From Entoloma clypeatum (taxonomy: Eukaryota; Basidiomycota; Agaricomycetes; Agaricales; Entolomataceae), in contig OY751492.1 in the NCBI GenBank assembly GCA_963565915.1, positions 3,782,001 through 3,846,000 on the forward strand: 64,000 nucleotides of DNA, given 5' to 3'. The stretch's first letter is position 1. Every line of letters begins with the position of its first letter. Below the pieces are notes generated by a model. It searched no databases and was not told where the DNA came from. It saw only the letters and a list, made by a program, of their open reading frames with translations. Both the position numbers and the translations under genes were made by a program. Shown here one piece after another: positions 51,641-61,703 of this stretch.

Positions 51641-52430
51641 GTTGGTTAATTGATTCATTTGAGCAATAAGAATATTTTTTTTAGTTGGCTTCAGAAGTTC
51701 AGTTCTCTTTGCAGGTACAAATACATTTGCATCTTTGGCAGTTATCTTTTTGCTCATTCATTTCCAAGGACTATCAGTGACAACTGGAAGCAAGTTCATT
51801 AGATCAGCAGCTGTCCATTTTAATGAAGCATTGTTTGAAAGTAATTAAAGTACCACCCAAGTTGTAATTTGATTTTGAACACCTTCTATAAAAGGAAATC
51901 CAGGATCCATATATGATAGTAGCTACAGTGACATAAGTATCCAACCATGCCACCCTCATGTCAATTGCACACAGGAGAACACTTGTCCGACACTGCAACA
52001 CTGGGGCATCAGTTAAGAAACTTGAAGAGGACTTGGTGGTTTCCATGATGGCATGAAAGTTGGGTCTTGCATCTGTTAGCAGCATGCTGGATTTGGTGCA
52101 GCTGACAGCCATGGGGTTGCAGTCTGACTCCCAGGCATATTTCTTTCCATTTTGAACCTGTCACTGTCTTTTTTTCCAGAAGTCAATGTTCAGATAGTGG
52201 TGATTATCGACATATGCCTGGATGGACTCAATCCCACCGATGGGCCCATGGGGTTCACATCCATCCACTGTGCTGACTACTTTGGTAACACTTGCTGTCA
52301 TTCAACTTTCACAGCAAAAAGACAGTAGCCGAGTATGCAAGGCCCGGTCTTCCTTATTATGGATGGTCTGTGGTGGCATATTTGTCAACTGCACATCTTT
52401 TGATCTTCTCAAGGACTTTTCTTCCTGGTA
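51640..52430 (-). pseudogene. Unassigned decayed gene
   Basis: Minus-strand coding pieces in order: 52290-52195 (STVDGCEPHGPIGGIESIQ), 52112-51804 (MAVSCTKSSMLLTDARPNFHAIMETT, then hydrophobic), 51790-51655 (DANVFVPAKRTELLKPTKKN). The last piece has an inverted relative at 43880-44019. Stops and frame changes between pieces suggest decay. I do not recognise the family. Confidence 0.35.
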
Positions 52431-52659
52431 GCCCAATGAATTAAATTTATCATCACAGCGCTGTCAAGTTTTTTTATTTTATTTTATAGAAACACATTCT
52501 ATTACTCCATCATGTTTTCTGCCTGCTTGTTTCAACCCCATCAGGTTCAGATCTTTGGGGGACAACTATTTGAGAGAAGCTATATCAAAAACCAAAGCAC
52601 AGAGTGCACTGTGATGAGCATCCTATGAGACAATCCTCGATTGGGACCCCACACTGATG

Positions 52660-53110
52660 TTTTCTTGTTCAATTGAGTGTGGATTGCATTGTCAAACATT
52701 GGTGAACACACCATTCAACCTGTCCATTTGGAATGCCCGTGCCGATACTTTGCCCAGTTTGTCAGTGCTTACAGACAGTGACTCCAGCATACATACCAGA
52801 AGGAATCCTCATGTTTTCTTGCAGGGCTACACTTGCAGAGAGCAAATGCAAGTATGCAGAGCGTATCAGAGTGCCCCATTGGCATTTCAAAGGAGGGCAG
52901 GGATTGAACGATTTTGGTCAATGGGGGCATCACAAGCTCATGTCTTTGTAGCGTGAGTTATTGATGCTTGGTCTTCGGTCAGGATTGACATTCAACTCAG
53001 TGGCTCATCAGATATCTTGTTTTATGTCATATCACTGTTGTATCTTAGGACAAATGCAGTGTTTTGGTTCTGTGTTCCTTGCTCTGTCGCTTGAGAAATG
53101 AGAGCCTCTA
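52660..53110 (+). other. Coding-like stretch with a possible zinc ribbon
   Basis: 52733-52951 reads PVPILCPVCQCLQTVTP followed by a second SCRAT...SKC cysteine pair and VPHWHFKGG. This CPxC...C...C arrangement resembles a small zinc ribbon. It ends at a stop; upstream and downstream frames are broken. Family unknown. Confidence 0.3.
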
Positions 53111-54091
53111 ATTATGAATATGGTTGACGACACAATGCAAGTTTTGACACACATATGAATACTGATCTTGTAATTTTGAAGCAGGATTTTGTTGCGGTGT
53201 GAATATATTTATTGCCAGAATTAGTTTTAGGAATGGCTTCAAAGTGAATCTGTCTGCTCAGAGTGTAGATCAAACTATTGACCCTGAGACAATGCAGCAG
53301 GATCAATCCAGCCTGTGCAGCCAGATTTAGATTTATACATGAAACTGGGCAGTTGCCCAAAACACCTGATGCATCCAGCCTGTCCACTATGCATGGTCAA
53401 CTGTCCAGGCCTCTGTAATATGTACAGAACAAAAATGAATAATATGCAGAGCCAACTGATTATATAAGAAAACAAACAAAGAACAAATATTATCAATTGG
53501 TCTCTCCTGAACTTTGAGCTTATATAACCAAGATTTTATTGCCTCAAATGATGTAATCATGTAAAATCAGGGTCCCACACCTTTTCACATGCCTGTTTCA
53601 AACTCTTACTCTAATCAACTCTAACCTTCTAACCTCTAACTCTAACTACTCTAACTCTAACCAACCCTAACCAACCAACTCTAACCATCAAACCTAAATT
53701 TCCCACAGTCATATGATCTGTCCAAAGGCATGAAATACCCTTGTCTGAACATATTTCTGAAAGGTCATGTGATTCTGAAAAAGATCACATGACTTTGTCT
53801 CTCAGATTTCTCTTTTAAACACTTTTGCTTTTGGTCATGTGACTTGCTTATATTAATGATTAGTCAGCCAGTTGCCCAGTCTGATCACATTGCTTGTCAA
53901 GGTAGTCCCCAAAGGCATAATTCGACAGATTTGCAGTGAGACTTTACACAACTACAAACACCCCTTTTTTGGCATGACATTGTGTGAAGATGAGAGACCT
54001 TGCTTGTAGTGTCTTACAATTTGAGTTGGTTCATCAGTAAATCCTGATTTTTCCCATACATTAGTATTTTCATTAATTTACTATTTGGTAG
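53111..54091. other. Repeat relics and CTCTAAC tract
   Basis: 53358-53407 repeats 33117-33168. 53512-53600 is the reverse complement of 23349-23435. 53606-53695 is an irregular run of CTCTAAC/CAACCCTAACC words. 53750-53850 has two inverted GTCATGTGA motifs. No gene. Confidence 0.45.
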
Positions 54092-54305
54092 AGGGGCCGT
54101 GGGGCACTAGTTGGGGCAGTTGGGCAAGAGGGGCGGCTGTTGGGGACATGAGGTGGCCGTTGGGCATGAAGGACAGCGTTGGGTGTGGGTTGACACGTTG
54201 AGGGTGAAGGGATGCCGTTGGGCATGAGTCAGGACCATTGGGCACAAAGGGACGCCATTGGGGTGGCCGTTGGACGGAAGAGAGGGCCGTTGGGCATGAG
54301 TGGTG
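54092..54305 (+). repeat. GGCCGTTGGG minisatellite at the head of R2
   Basis: About nine units (GGCCGTTGGGCATGAAGG, GGCTGTTGGGGACATG) ending a few bases before family R copy R2. Confidence 0.75.
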
Positions 54306-54307
54306 GT

Positions 54308-55222
54308 GAAACATAAGGCCTTGATGCCCAAACCGTGGCATCACAGGCCTCAAGATAGCTTTGAACTTATGGATAGATGTATATAGAGTCATAAAAAGTA
54401 TATATATAGTTGGGAACTCAAGCTATGTATACTAGAGAATCTGTATTCTAAAATGATGCATCAAAACACACTGTAAATCATGATAAACAGTGCATCACCA
54501 TGGGTTTTCTCAAACACAAAAACAACCTTTTCTTACTTCCTCCCTTCCACAACCACTGTAGTCTATATGTACTGTATATATACCATTGTAACATTGTATG
54601 TAAATCTACTCAGACCATTCAAATCAAGCCCAAGGACTTAATAAGGTGAATAGAAGCAAAATAGGTCGAAAATTTGACCAGAAAATTTTGTTTCAGCTTT
54701 GGATTCTCCTCATTCAGGGGACCTCACAGCACATCTGTTTTTCAATTTGGTGCATTCATTATGGAGATATAACACTTTTACTGAAATATGCACATTTTAT
54801 CATTTCTATCTTATCTAGAGATCTAAAAATTATACAAGGTGTTTCAGAAGGTGAATACATATATATTGATGAGTTCTATCATGTTAAACTATTATTAGAT
54901 CATGAGGAAGGCACCGCGCGCGCCTGCGCAATGCATTTGCACATTGTTTACTGTTATTTGGTGTAAAGCATTGCATCGCTATATGCTCAAATCCGTGGCG
55001 AAAATTCATGAAATAAATACATATTTATTAACATATGATACTCTGGTACATAATTGATATAGTTTGTAAGCTTACTTCCTCCTGTGTTGCCATATTAAGG
55101 AGAAATGCGATGTTTTTTGAGTTTGTTTACATATATTTGACACATTTGATGTGTGCGTGTCACGCATCATCCAACGTCGAATCAACGCATCCACCCATTG
55201 CTCGCTCCGCAATGAGAGGCAC
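54308..55222 (+). repeat. Dispersed repeat family R, copy R2 (most complete)
   Basis: Starts AAACATAAGGCCTTGATGCC and ends near CGCATCCACCCATTGCTCGC. It covers both halves represented separately by R3 and R4 and is collinear with R1. No coding frame is conserved between copies. About 915 bp. Confidence 0.75.
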
Positions 55223-55543
55223 ACAGATATAACAAAAATAACACAGTAATAATAGTACAGATACAACAAAAATAGCACTGTAAACACAGATACAAAAAAA
55301 TAACACTGTAATCATATGTTTTAGCTATGTTTTCACCATGTTTCACTCAATTCTTAACCTTTGTGACTCTGAGCAAGAGTTTATATACAAGCTAGAAATG
55401 TATTCCACTCAGTTGTAGCTTCAAAACAAGCCTTAGACCAATGAAATTGGACTATAAATATCTAGAATATTATGCAGATTACTGAAAAATCTCCAAAAAT
55501 TGTAGAATATTAGGGGGGGGGGGTTGGAGGTGTATCCCAAAGG
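55223..55543. other. A-rich short tandem sequence
   Basis: 55226-55320 repeats ACAGATACAAMAAAAATARCACTGTAA about three times. 55512-55523 is a G run. Nothing else recognised. Confidence 0.45.
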
Positions 55544-55732
55544 GCAAAAAGACCGGTCTAGACCTGTTTAGACCGGTCTTTTTGCGGTCTAAGTCCAAAA
55601 AAAATCTAGACTGAACTGCAGTCTAAATTTTCTAAAACGTATAGACCTTGACTGTGTTCAGTCCAACATGGTCTATTTTTCAGTTCAGTTCAGTCCAGTT
55701 CAGGTCTATGTAGACTGAACCTTCGAACACTA
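55544..55732. mobile_element. TIR-type element end with ACCGGT palindrome
   Basis: Begins with a perfect 17-bp inverted repeat around 8 bp (55544-55560, 55569-55585; core AGACCGGTCT) and ends CCTTCGAACACTA, the same end type as 18373-20086. Words CAGTCTA, GTCTAGAC and GTCCAGTTC fill it. The opposite end is not found, so it is a fragment or a short MITE. Confidence 0.5.
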
Positions 55733-55884
55733 GTCCATGTGCTCCATCCTTTCCTGGGTGTAGCAACCCGCGCGCGTTTTTGCAGTAGAGAAAACATGTA
55801 ATAAAACAACTATGAGATGCACATGTGCGGCATGCACGCATCATACTACACCCTGCTGGGGAGCCCCCAGCCCCATCCTCACAG

Positions 55885-56080
55885 CTGGGTGGGAGTGGAT
55901 GCCATTGGGCAGCCATTGGGTGTGAGAGAAGGCTGTTGGGCTCGAAGGGACGCTGTTGGACGTGAGTGGATGCTGTTGGACATGACTCATGGCAGTTGGA
56001 CACAAGAGGGGGCCATCGGAGATGCAGGGAGGCATTACAGACAAGAGGTGGCCATTGAGGGCAGCCATTGCAGATGAATA
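55885..56080 (+). repeat. GGCCGTTGGG-type minisatellite
   Basis: Units such as GCCATTGGGC, GCTGTTGGGCTCGAAGG and GCTGTTGGACGTGAGTGGAT, spaced 22-28 bp. Confidence 0.65.
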
Positions 56081-56249
56081 AGACCGCTGATCGGCAAAAC
56101 ATAGCAAAAGGCGGCTCGGCGAAAAGACCGGCGAACAAGACTGGGGAACAAGACCGGCGAACACTGCACGGTGAATAACCGGTGAAGAGCATCGGCGAAT
56201 GACCAGCGACAACTCGTCGGCCAACAAATATCGGCGACGATGCTCATCC
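56081..56249 (-). repeat. TTCGCCGG-word repeat
   Basis: About eleven CCGGCGAA/CGGCGAA-like words in 165 bp (GACCGGCGAACAAGAC, CATCGGCGAATGACC). Same word as the satellite at 7395-17010 but without its long monomer. It replaces the 3' part of the short gene at 56250-56484. Confidence 0.65.
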
Positions 56250-56484
56250 GCACACATGAGGTGGATGGAGTCAAGGAATGTGGTGGTGGGTGGTATGGGG
56301 AACAGCTCACCCCTCCTGCGGCGTGCTCAACATCAAGAGAGCGCCACATCTCTGCCATGTTCAGGGCCAGATCCGTGGCAGGGACAAGGAAATTTGGCAT
56401 CAGATACTCGTGCCCATCTGGGGTGGTACCTATCGTATAGCCCGGCGGCACATTGCAATGGGGTTGGTTGGATGGGGCAGACAT
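56250..56484 (-). CDS. 5' part of a short KDZ-neighbour gene
   Basis: The start codon at 56484 opens MSAPSNQPHCNVPPGYTIGTTPDGHEYLMPNFLVPATDL, followed by MAEMWRSLDVEHAAGG. The PPGYTI...GxxYLxPxFxxPA pattern resembles small uncharacterised proteins I associate with transposon-rich basidiomycete loci; the function is unknown. After about 75 residues the reading runs into TTCGCCGG repeats and no credible C-terminus is seen, so the gene is probably truncated. It is divergent from the gene starting at 56675, with 190 bp between the start codons. Confidence 0.45.
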
Positions 56485-56674
56485 GAGGAGGTAGCAGAAA
56501 AGAAGGCGACCAGTGGAAATTAGGTTGCCGATCATCACAATGATCAGGGCGGAAGTAGTCACGTGTTAGAAAAGTTTGTTTTTTTTGTTTATTCAATGGC
56601 GAGCGGCGATTACACGCCTTTCCAACTCATCTACCTACCTACTACCAACACATTTCCACAACACCGCCCTCAAG
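56485..56674. promoter_or_regulatory. Shared promoter region of a head-to-head pair
   Basis: 190 bp between divergent start codons. Contains a CACGTG E-box (56560-56565) and a T-rich run (56573-56590). Bidirectional activity is inferred from position only. Confidence 0.45.
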
Positions 56675-59204
56675 ATGTCCGCTACTCCCCGCAAGACCGA
56701 AGACATTGTCGCCAACTTCACCTGTTTCGACACCACCATTCGCAAGGGGATGGCTGATGGGACCATCATTGAAGGGTTAAAGGGGATGAAGGGAAAGTTG
56801 GTGAGTAACCCCTGGAGCTGTTGTATTGACCCAATTCTAACGTATTTCATGAACAGTTGAAATTGTTCAAGGAAGCGGTGGGGCAACCGGCAGCACCGTT
56901 TGCCGGGTTTGCCTGGATAAATCAGTTCGTCGTGTCCTGGGCCCACAAGCACAAAGAGGACGGGTTTCTGGAAGGTCAACGCCTCGCCCTGGCAATGTTC
57001 GACAGCCTGCGGGTACAAGAGGCAACAGCCCCTGTCACTGCACCATTGGCTGGGCCAAGCAATGTGCTGACAGGAGCTGTGGGTGGACGTCCGACACCAC
57101 ATCGCCTTACGGCGAAGGGCAAAGAACCGGCGAAGGGAAAAGAGATGGCGAAGGGAAAGGACACGGCGAAGGGAAAGGAAATGGTGAAGGGAAAGGAAAC
57201 GGCGAAGGAACAGGAGGGGGAGGGGAATGGCAGGCAATCAAGGGAGACAGGGGAAGCCCGGCGCGGGGGGTCAGAGGAGATGGAGGTGGACGAGTTGTCG
57301 AAGGAGAAGATGGCGACGGCAAAGGAGAAGACAGAAACGGCAAAGGAGATAACGGCGACGACAACGGCGAAAACGACGATGGCGAAAACGGTGACGGCGA
57401 AAACGACAACGGTGAAAACAACGGTGAATGAGAAAACGGCAACAACAACGGCGACGGCAAAGCAACCGGCGAAGAATATAGTGGGTGCAGCAAAGGCAGG
57501 AATGGGAAAGGTGGTGAAGGACACACCTGCGAAGATGACACTGAGGTCGAAGCCAACCATGGCTTCAAGCAGTGACAAGGACGAGCAACCGGCACCAGCC
57601 CGAGGCGAGACGACACAAGGCTGCAGGAATTATGCTCGGCGAGCCCCTGTCCACACCGGCGAATACAATGACATCCCGTGCGATAGGTGCAAATTCAAGG
57701 CGCAGCCATGTGAGAAGGAGAAGTTTGCTGCAGCGTGTTATGCCTGCTACACGCTGAAGGGGAAATGCCTGACTGGTGGCGAGGCGCCTCAGAGGAAGAA
57801 GACCAAGCTGGAGGGCCGCAGTGCATCACGAAAGGTGAAACCGGCGAAGGAGACAGCACGGCAGAAGGCGACGAAGGCGACTGCAAAGGAGGCAGCACGG
57901 CAGAAGGCGACGAAGGCGACTGCGATGGCAAAGCCAGGGGTGACACTTCGCCGGCGGCACGTTCGACGCTGCCCCCTGCCCTCACAGATGCGCGTGAGTA
58001 ATTATACTAAATCATTTCTTGTACATCATCTCACGCAGTCTGGCCTGGCAGTGGAGCTATACCTGGTGGACTGGTTCCGCCAGCAGGGAACCATCTCGCA
58101 GCGGGCATACCATACACAGAGTGGCGCCCTGTTCAAGCTCGAAGGGCAGATTAACAAGCTCACGAACCACTTCAACCGAATCCTGGAGGGGGCAAATGCA
58201 CAGCTGGCAATGCAGGAGGAGAATGCGTACTCCTGCCTGTTGTACATGGAGGACACACTCGAGGGGTTGAACATCAGGTTGATGGACATCGAGAACTACC
58301 TGGGTTTCAACTGCTGTCCCGCCCACGACGACCGCGAGTACTGGTGACCCTACCTTCCCCCACCACCAGAAGTCAACGTAGAGCGCCTCTGGCCTGCGGA
58401 CCCCGAGGGGATGGACCCTGAGCACTACAAGATGGGGGGGTGGCAGCAGGACAAGGGTGCATGGCAAGATTTGCCCCTGCGACGGCCATCGACAATGAGT
58501 GTCCCGCCATCATCGACCCCTCACGCCTCGCGCCGACCACCCTTCGCCGGATCCTTCGCTGGGTCCCTCGCCAAGCCCTTTGCTGGGTCCTTTGCCAAGC
58601 CCTTTGCCGAAGGTTCTGGGGCCATGCCTGGCCCATCTCAGCGAGTGCCATTCGCTGGTGGTCATTCGCTGGACAACCCTACGCCACTTCCTTCGCTGTT
58701 GGGCATTTGCCGGTCAGTCGCTGGGATGACTCTCCCTCGCCGTCACCCCCAGCTGTCACTGCCACCACCACTACCACCACTGCCGCTGCCACTGTCACTG
58801 CCGCCTCCCATCCCGTCACACACCCTGTCGTCGCCCCTCCTGCAGTCTCCCACCCTGTCGTCGCCCCCCCTGCAGTCAACCTTATCATGCCGACACCAAC
58901 GACATCCCAGGAGACGGCGCAAGGCACGGTGCAACTCATCCCCCCCCCACCTGCGAGTCCTATGGCTGTTGTCGCAGAGGAGGAATCTGTGATGGAAGAG
59001 GATGTGCCCTACACCACCGACACTCGTCTGGTGACCCTCACCGCCTTGCCTGCTGATGCGCTTCGGCGAAGTCCTCGGCTAAGCAACCACTCACGTTTGC
59101 CATCTGCATCAGGCAGTACAGCGTCATCTGAGGGGAAACGTGGACGAAAGCGCAAGGGTGGGGATGACAGCAGCATGGCTGGGGGAAAGCGGTCTTGCGC
59201 GTGA
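56675..59204 (+). pseudogene. Lysine-rich protein with Zn2Cys6-type cluster
   Basis: Exon 1 56675-56800 (MSATPRKTEDIV...) and exon 2 from 56857 are joined over a 56-nt intron (GTGAGT, branch TTCTAAC, ACAG). A further in-frame intron at 57994-58038 is likely. The N-terminus is hydrophilic; then AKGKE and TAKTT repeats (about residues 130-240); then C317-x2-C-x6-C-x8-C-x2-C-x6-C, which fits the fungal Zn(II)2Cys6 pattern; basic ATAKEAARQK repeats; and a helical region (LVDWFRQQG...LEGQINKLTNHF). A TGA at 58345 stops the frame, but the same frame continues (PEVNVERLWPADPEGM...) with PFAGSFAGSLAKPFAG repeats, and a shifted frame ends at 59204 with SPRLSNHSR and a KRGRKRKGG basic tail. Likely nuclear and DNA-associated; function unknown. 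Confidence 0.65.
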
Positions 59205-59360
59205 ACACGGCCAGCGGATTTTTTATTTTTTATTCACATATCCATTCAACTCGCTTTCATTTGTTTTACGATTTTCTTATTGCTTGTCATGTAAGTATTG
59301 TATGAAAGGCAATACTACTTTTGTTGTTTGGAATGGCGAAGGCCATTTGAGTGATCTGAA

Positions 59361-61449
59361 TCAGTTATTAGCATGGTGACAATTCAAAATCAGAAACATG
59401 AATATCCTACCATTTGGTGTAATCAATGTTGGATCAATCACTGAGTTGTTTGCTCGATTCAACATCAAAGCCCCTACGGCAGAGGCTGGGACACTATACT
59501 GTGGGTCACCATCCAGTGGGCCATTGATCGGCGCCGTGACCATCATGCCCTGTTGAATGAGTTCATTCATTTGCATTTGACCTACAGTCACATATCCGTC
59601 ACTGGCGACACCTTCGGTAAAACATTCTTCGGCGAAAGGTCCTTCGGCGACATCACCAGCAAACCTTTCTTCGGCAACATTCCTGATGGTGAATGGATCA
59701 TCAGCGAAGTTGCCCTCGGCGACAATGGGGCAAACATGGCGAATGTCGCCGGTGGTTATATGACTGCTCGCCGTCCCCTCACTTCCACTGGGCCATTCTG
59801 TATCAGACGCGCGATGACTTCCGCTCCCCTGTGAGACGCTATTGCGATGGCACTGATCTGGGACAGCAAGCAGTCCATTCCTTGCTGATCGGCTCTGCCT
59901 TCGCTGTCCCCTTTGAGCTTCTGCTAGTATGGGGTATTGGCTTTCCACCTCGCGTCTGTTCTTGTTGACAATCTTCTTGAAGTGAAATGCCTTGCCTGCA
60001 CCATGTCGATCCTGCCTTGATTTGACATGTTCAAAAAAGGCCTCGATCTCCTTCTTGTGCAGGTTTCATGGATCCTTGATAGTGAACCCCTGTGGGAGGT
60101 ATTCAGCTGCCACCAAGAGTCGTGTGTTAGCTGCCAGAGTCCCAAATGGCACATGGTTAGTACGGCCAGCCAACGCAAGAGCTGTCATACTTCCAATCAG
60201 CAGCACTCGATTGAGAACAAAATCGCTTACAGTAGTGTTTGGACAAGAACTCACATAGTAAGTGCTCGAGCTGACCCTTGGTCATTGTTCCAAAAGAGAC
60301 ATCGGGAATGAGGGGAAACCCATTCAGCGAAAGGGCTATTGTCGCCGCGACGGCCAGCTGATCAGTTGCATTCACCGGAGTCAGTCTGTCATTCACTGGC
60401 ATCAGTCTTCCATTCGCCGGAGTCAGTCTTCCAGTCAGTCTTCCATTCACTGGCATCAGTCTTCCATTTGCCAGAGTATTTGCCAGAATATTTGCCGGAG
60501 CATTCGCTGGAGTCAGTCTTTAAGCATCCGGCACATGTTTGAGGCCCTTAACATACTCCCCAAAAAAGCGGCACATCTCATTCACCACGGTGGCCTTGCT
60601 CTCCACAAATGATGGTGCCTTTTTACCCATCAGTCCCGCCGAGTCCTCATGACTTTAGCCAGTTAGCCAGTTTTGTAAACTGTCGCCGACCGGCGAACAT
60701 GACGCACCACATTATTCTGTATTTCCCATCCTCTCTCGGGTACCCATAAAATGTCATTGTCACTACACCCATCTCACGCCAACACTTTGTGGAGAAATCC
60801 TCCACTCTCGGGGTTGCCTTGGACTTTGCTAGCCTGTCGTCATGGTTAGTTGTGTACACTGCAATCAGCGAAGACTTACCGGCGCTGTACCTCAGGAGGA
60901 TTACCTTGTTCCTGATGCTGGTCCACTAGAATTTGGATTTCCTTCTTACCCTCGGCATCCATGGCTTCATAAATATTTTTTGCGGCACTCAACCTCTGTC
61001 CAAAATGTGCTCGGAGTGCAAGATTCAGATTCTCCACACCGAGCATCCTCTTCATTTCCTCCTTTACCTCATTCCCCTTCACCTGCCACACAACCTCCAG
61101 TCTACTCACCTTGCGATCATGTTGCCCCCTTGTGGTCACAAATGGTCTCCAGTTGTTCCGGAGCCACTTTGCAAGTCTCTGTACGATGGTTAATTAATCC
61201 TGCAACACACATATATAGTCCAACTCATACCTCAGTCCGCTCCTTCACTTCCTTTGGTTCTATTGGAACATCCCCATTCTGTGTCCAGTAGTTGAGCAGT
61301 GGGAGCAAGATTGAAGTTACGATCTTGCGGCGTGCTGCTGAGGATGTTGCAGAGCGGTACTCATGCTTGAAATGTTGAAAGGTGGCTGGCTCCTCTGCCG
61401 TGTACTGACAGTCGGCTCGAGGCTTCCTTTGTGGCACAAATTCGGACAT
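59361..61449 (-). pseudogene. Uncharacterised multi-exon gene opposite the KDZ transposase
   Basis: Starts MSEFVPQRKPRADCQYTAEEP at 61449. Exon 1 ends near 61231; exon 2 (about 61180-60888) reads RLAKWLRNNWRPFVTTRGQ then VSRLEVVWQVKGNEVKEEM and has a GTAAGT donor at its end; exon 3 (about 60843-60650) contains VTMTFYGYPREDGKYRIMWC. Further pieces are APSFVESKATVVNEMCRFFGEY (about 60610-60540), NGRLTPAN repeats (60500-60370), GTMTKGQLEHLLCEFLSKHY, VPFGTLAANTRLLVAAEYLP and a tail with FAEE/FAGD repeats to the stop at 59361. TGA at 60066-60068 and at least two frame changes break it. I know similar conserved hypothetical proteins from Agaricomycetes but no function. Confidence 0.55.
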
Positions 61450-61703
61450 GGGTGGTGGGACGTGGAATTATTCAAGAAACATCCTCGATGGAACCCATTG
61501 GACATATATTGCTTTAGTGATTTTCGTGAACACATGTTTAATACTTTGATCATTGATGATGTACAAAAATGATAGAAGACAAGCTTTTGCGGTGACAAGT
61601 GAACATGCGGAGATCATTGTGGACATGTGTTCACCATGCGCCGTCGCATTTTTGCCCGTTTGAACCAATTCTCTCTCGTGAACCAATCCTCCCCAACCTT
61701 TCA
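61450..61703. promoter_or_regulatory. Shared intergenic region between the minus gene and the KDZ transposase
   Basis: 254 bp separate the two divergent start codons (61449 minus, 61704 plus). AT-rich with CATATATTG near 61501. Assigned as promoter by position only. Confidence 0.4.

Noticed and set aside
53606..53695. Internal telomere sequence
   Set aside because: The words vary between CTCTAAC, CCAACC and CTAACCTT and are not a regular TTAGGG-type repeat.
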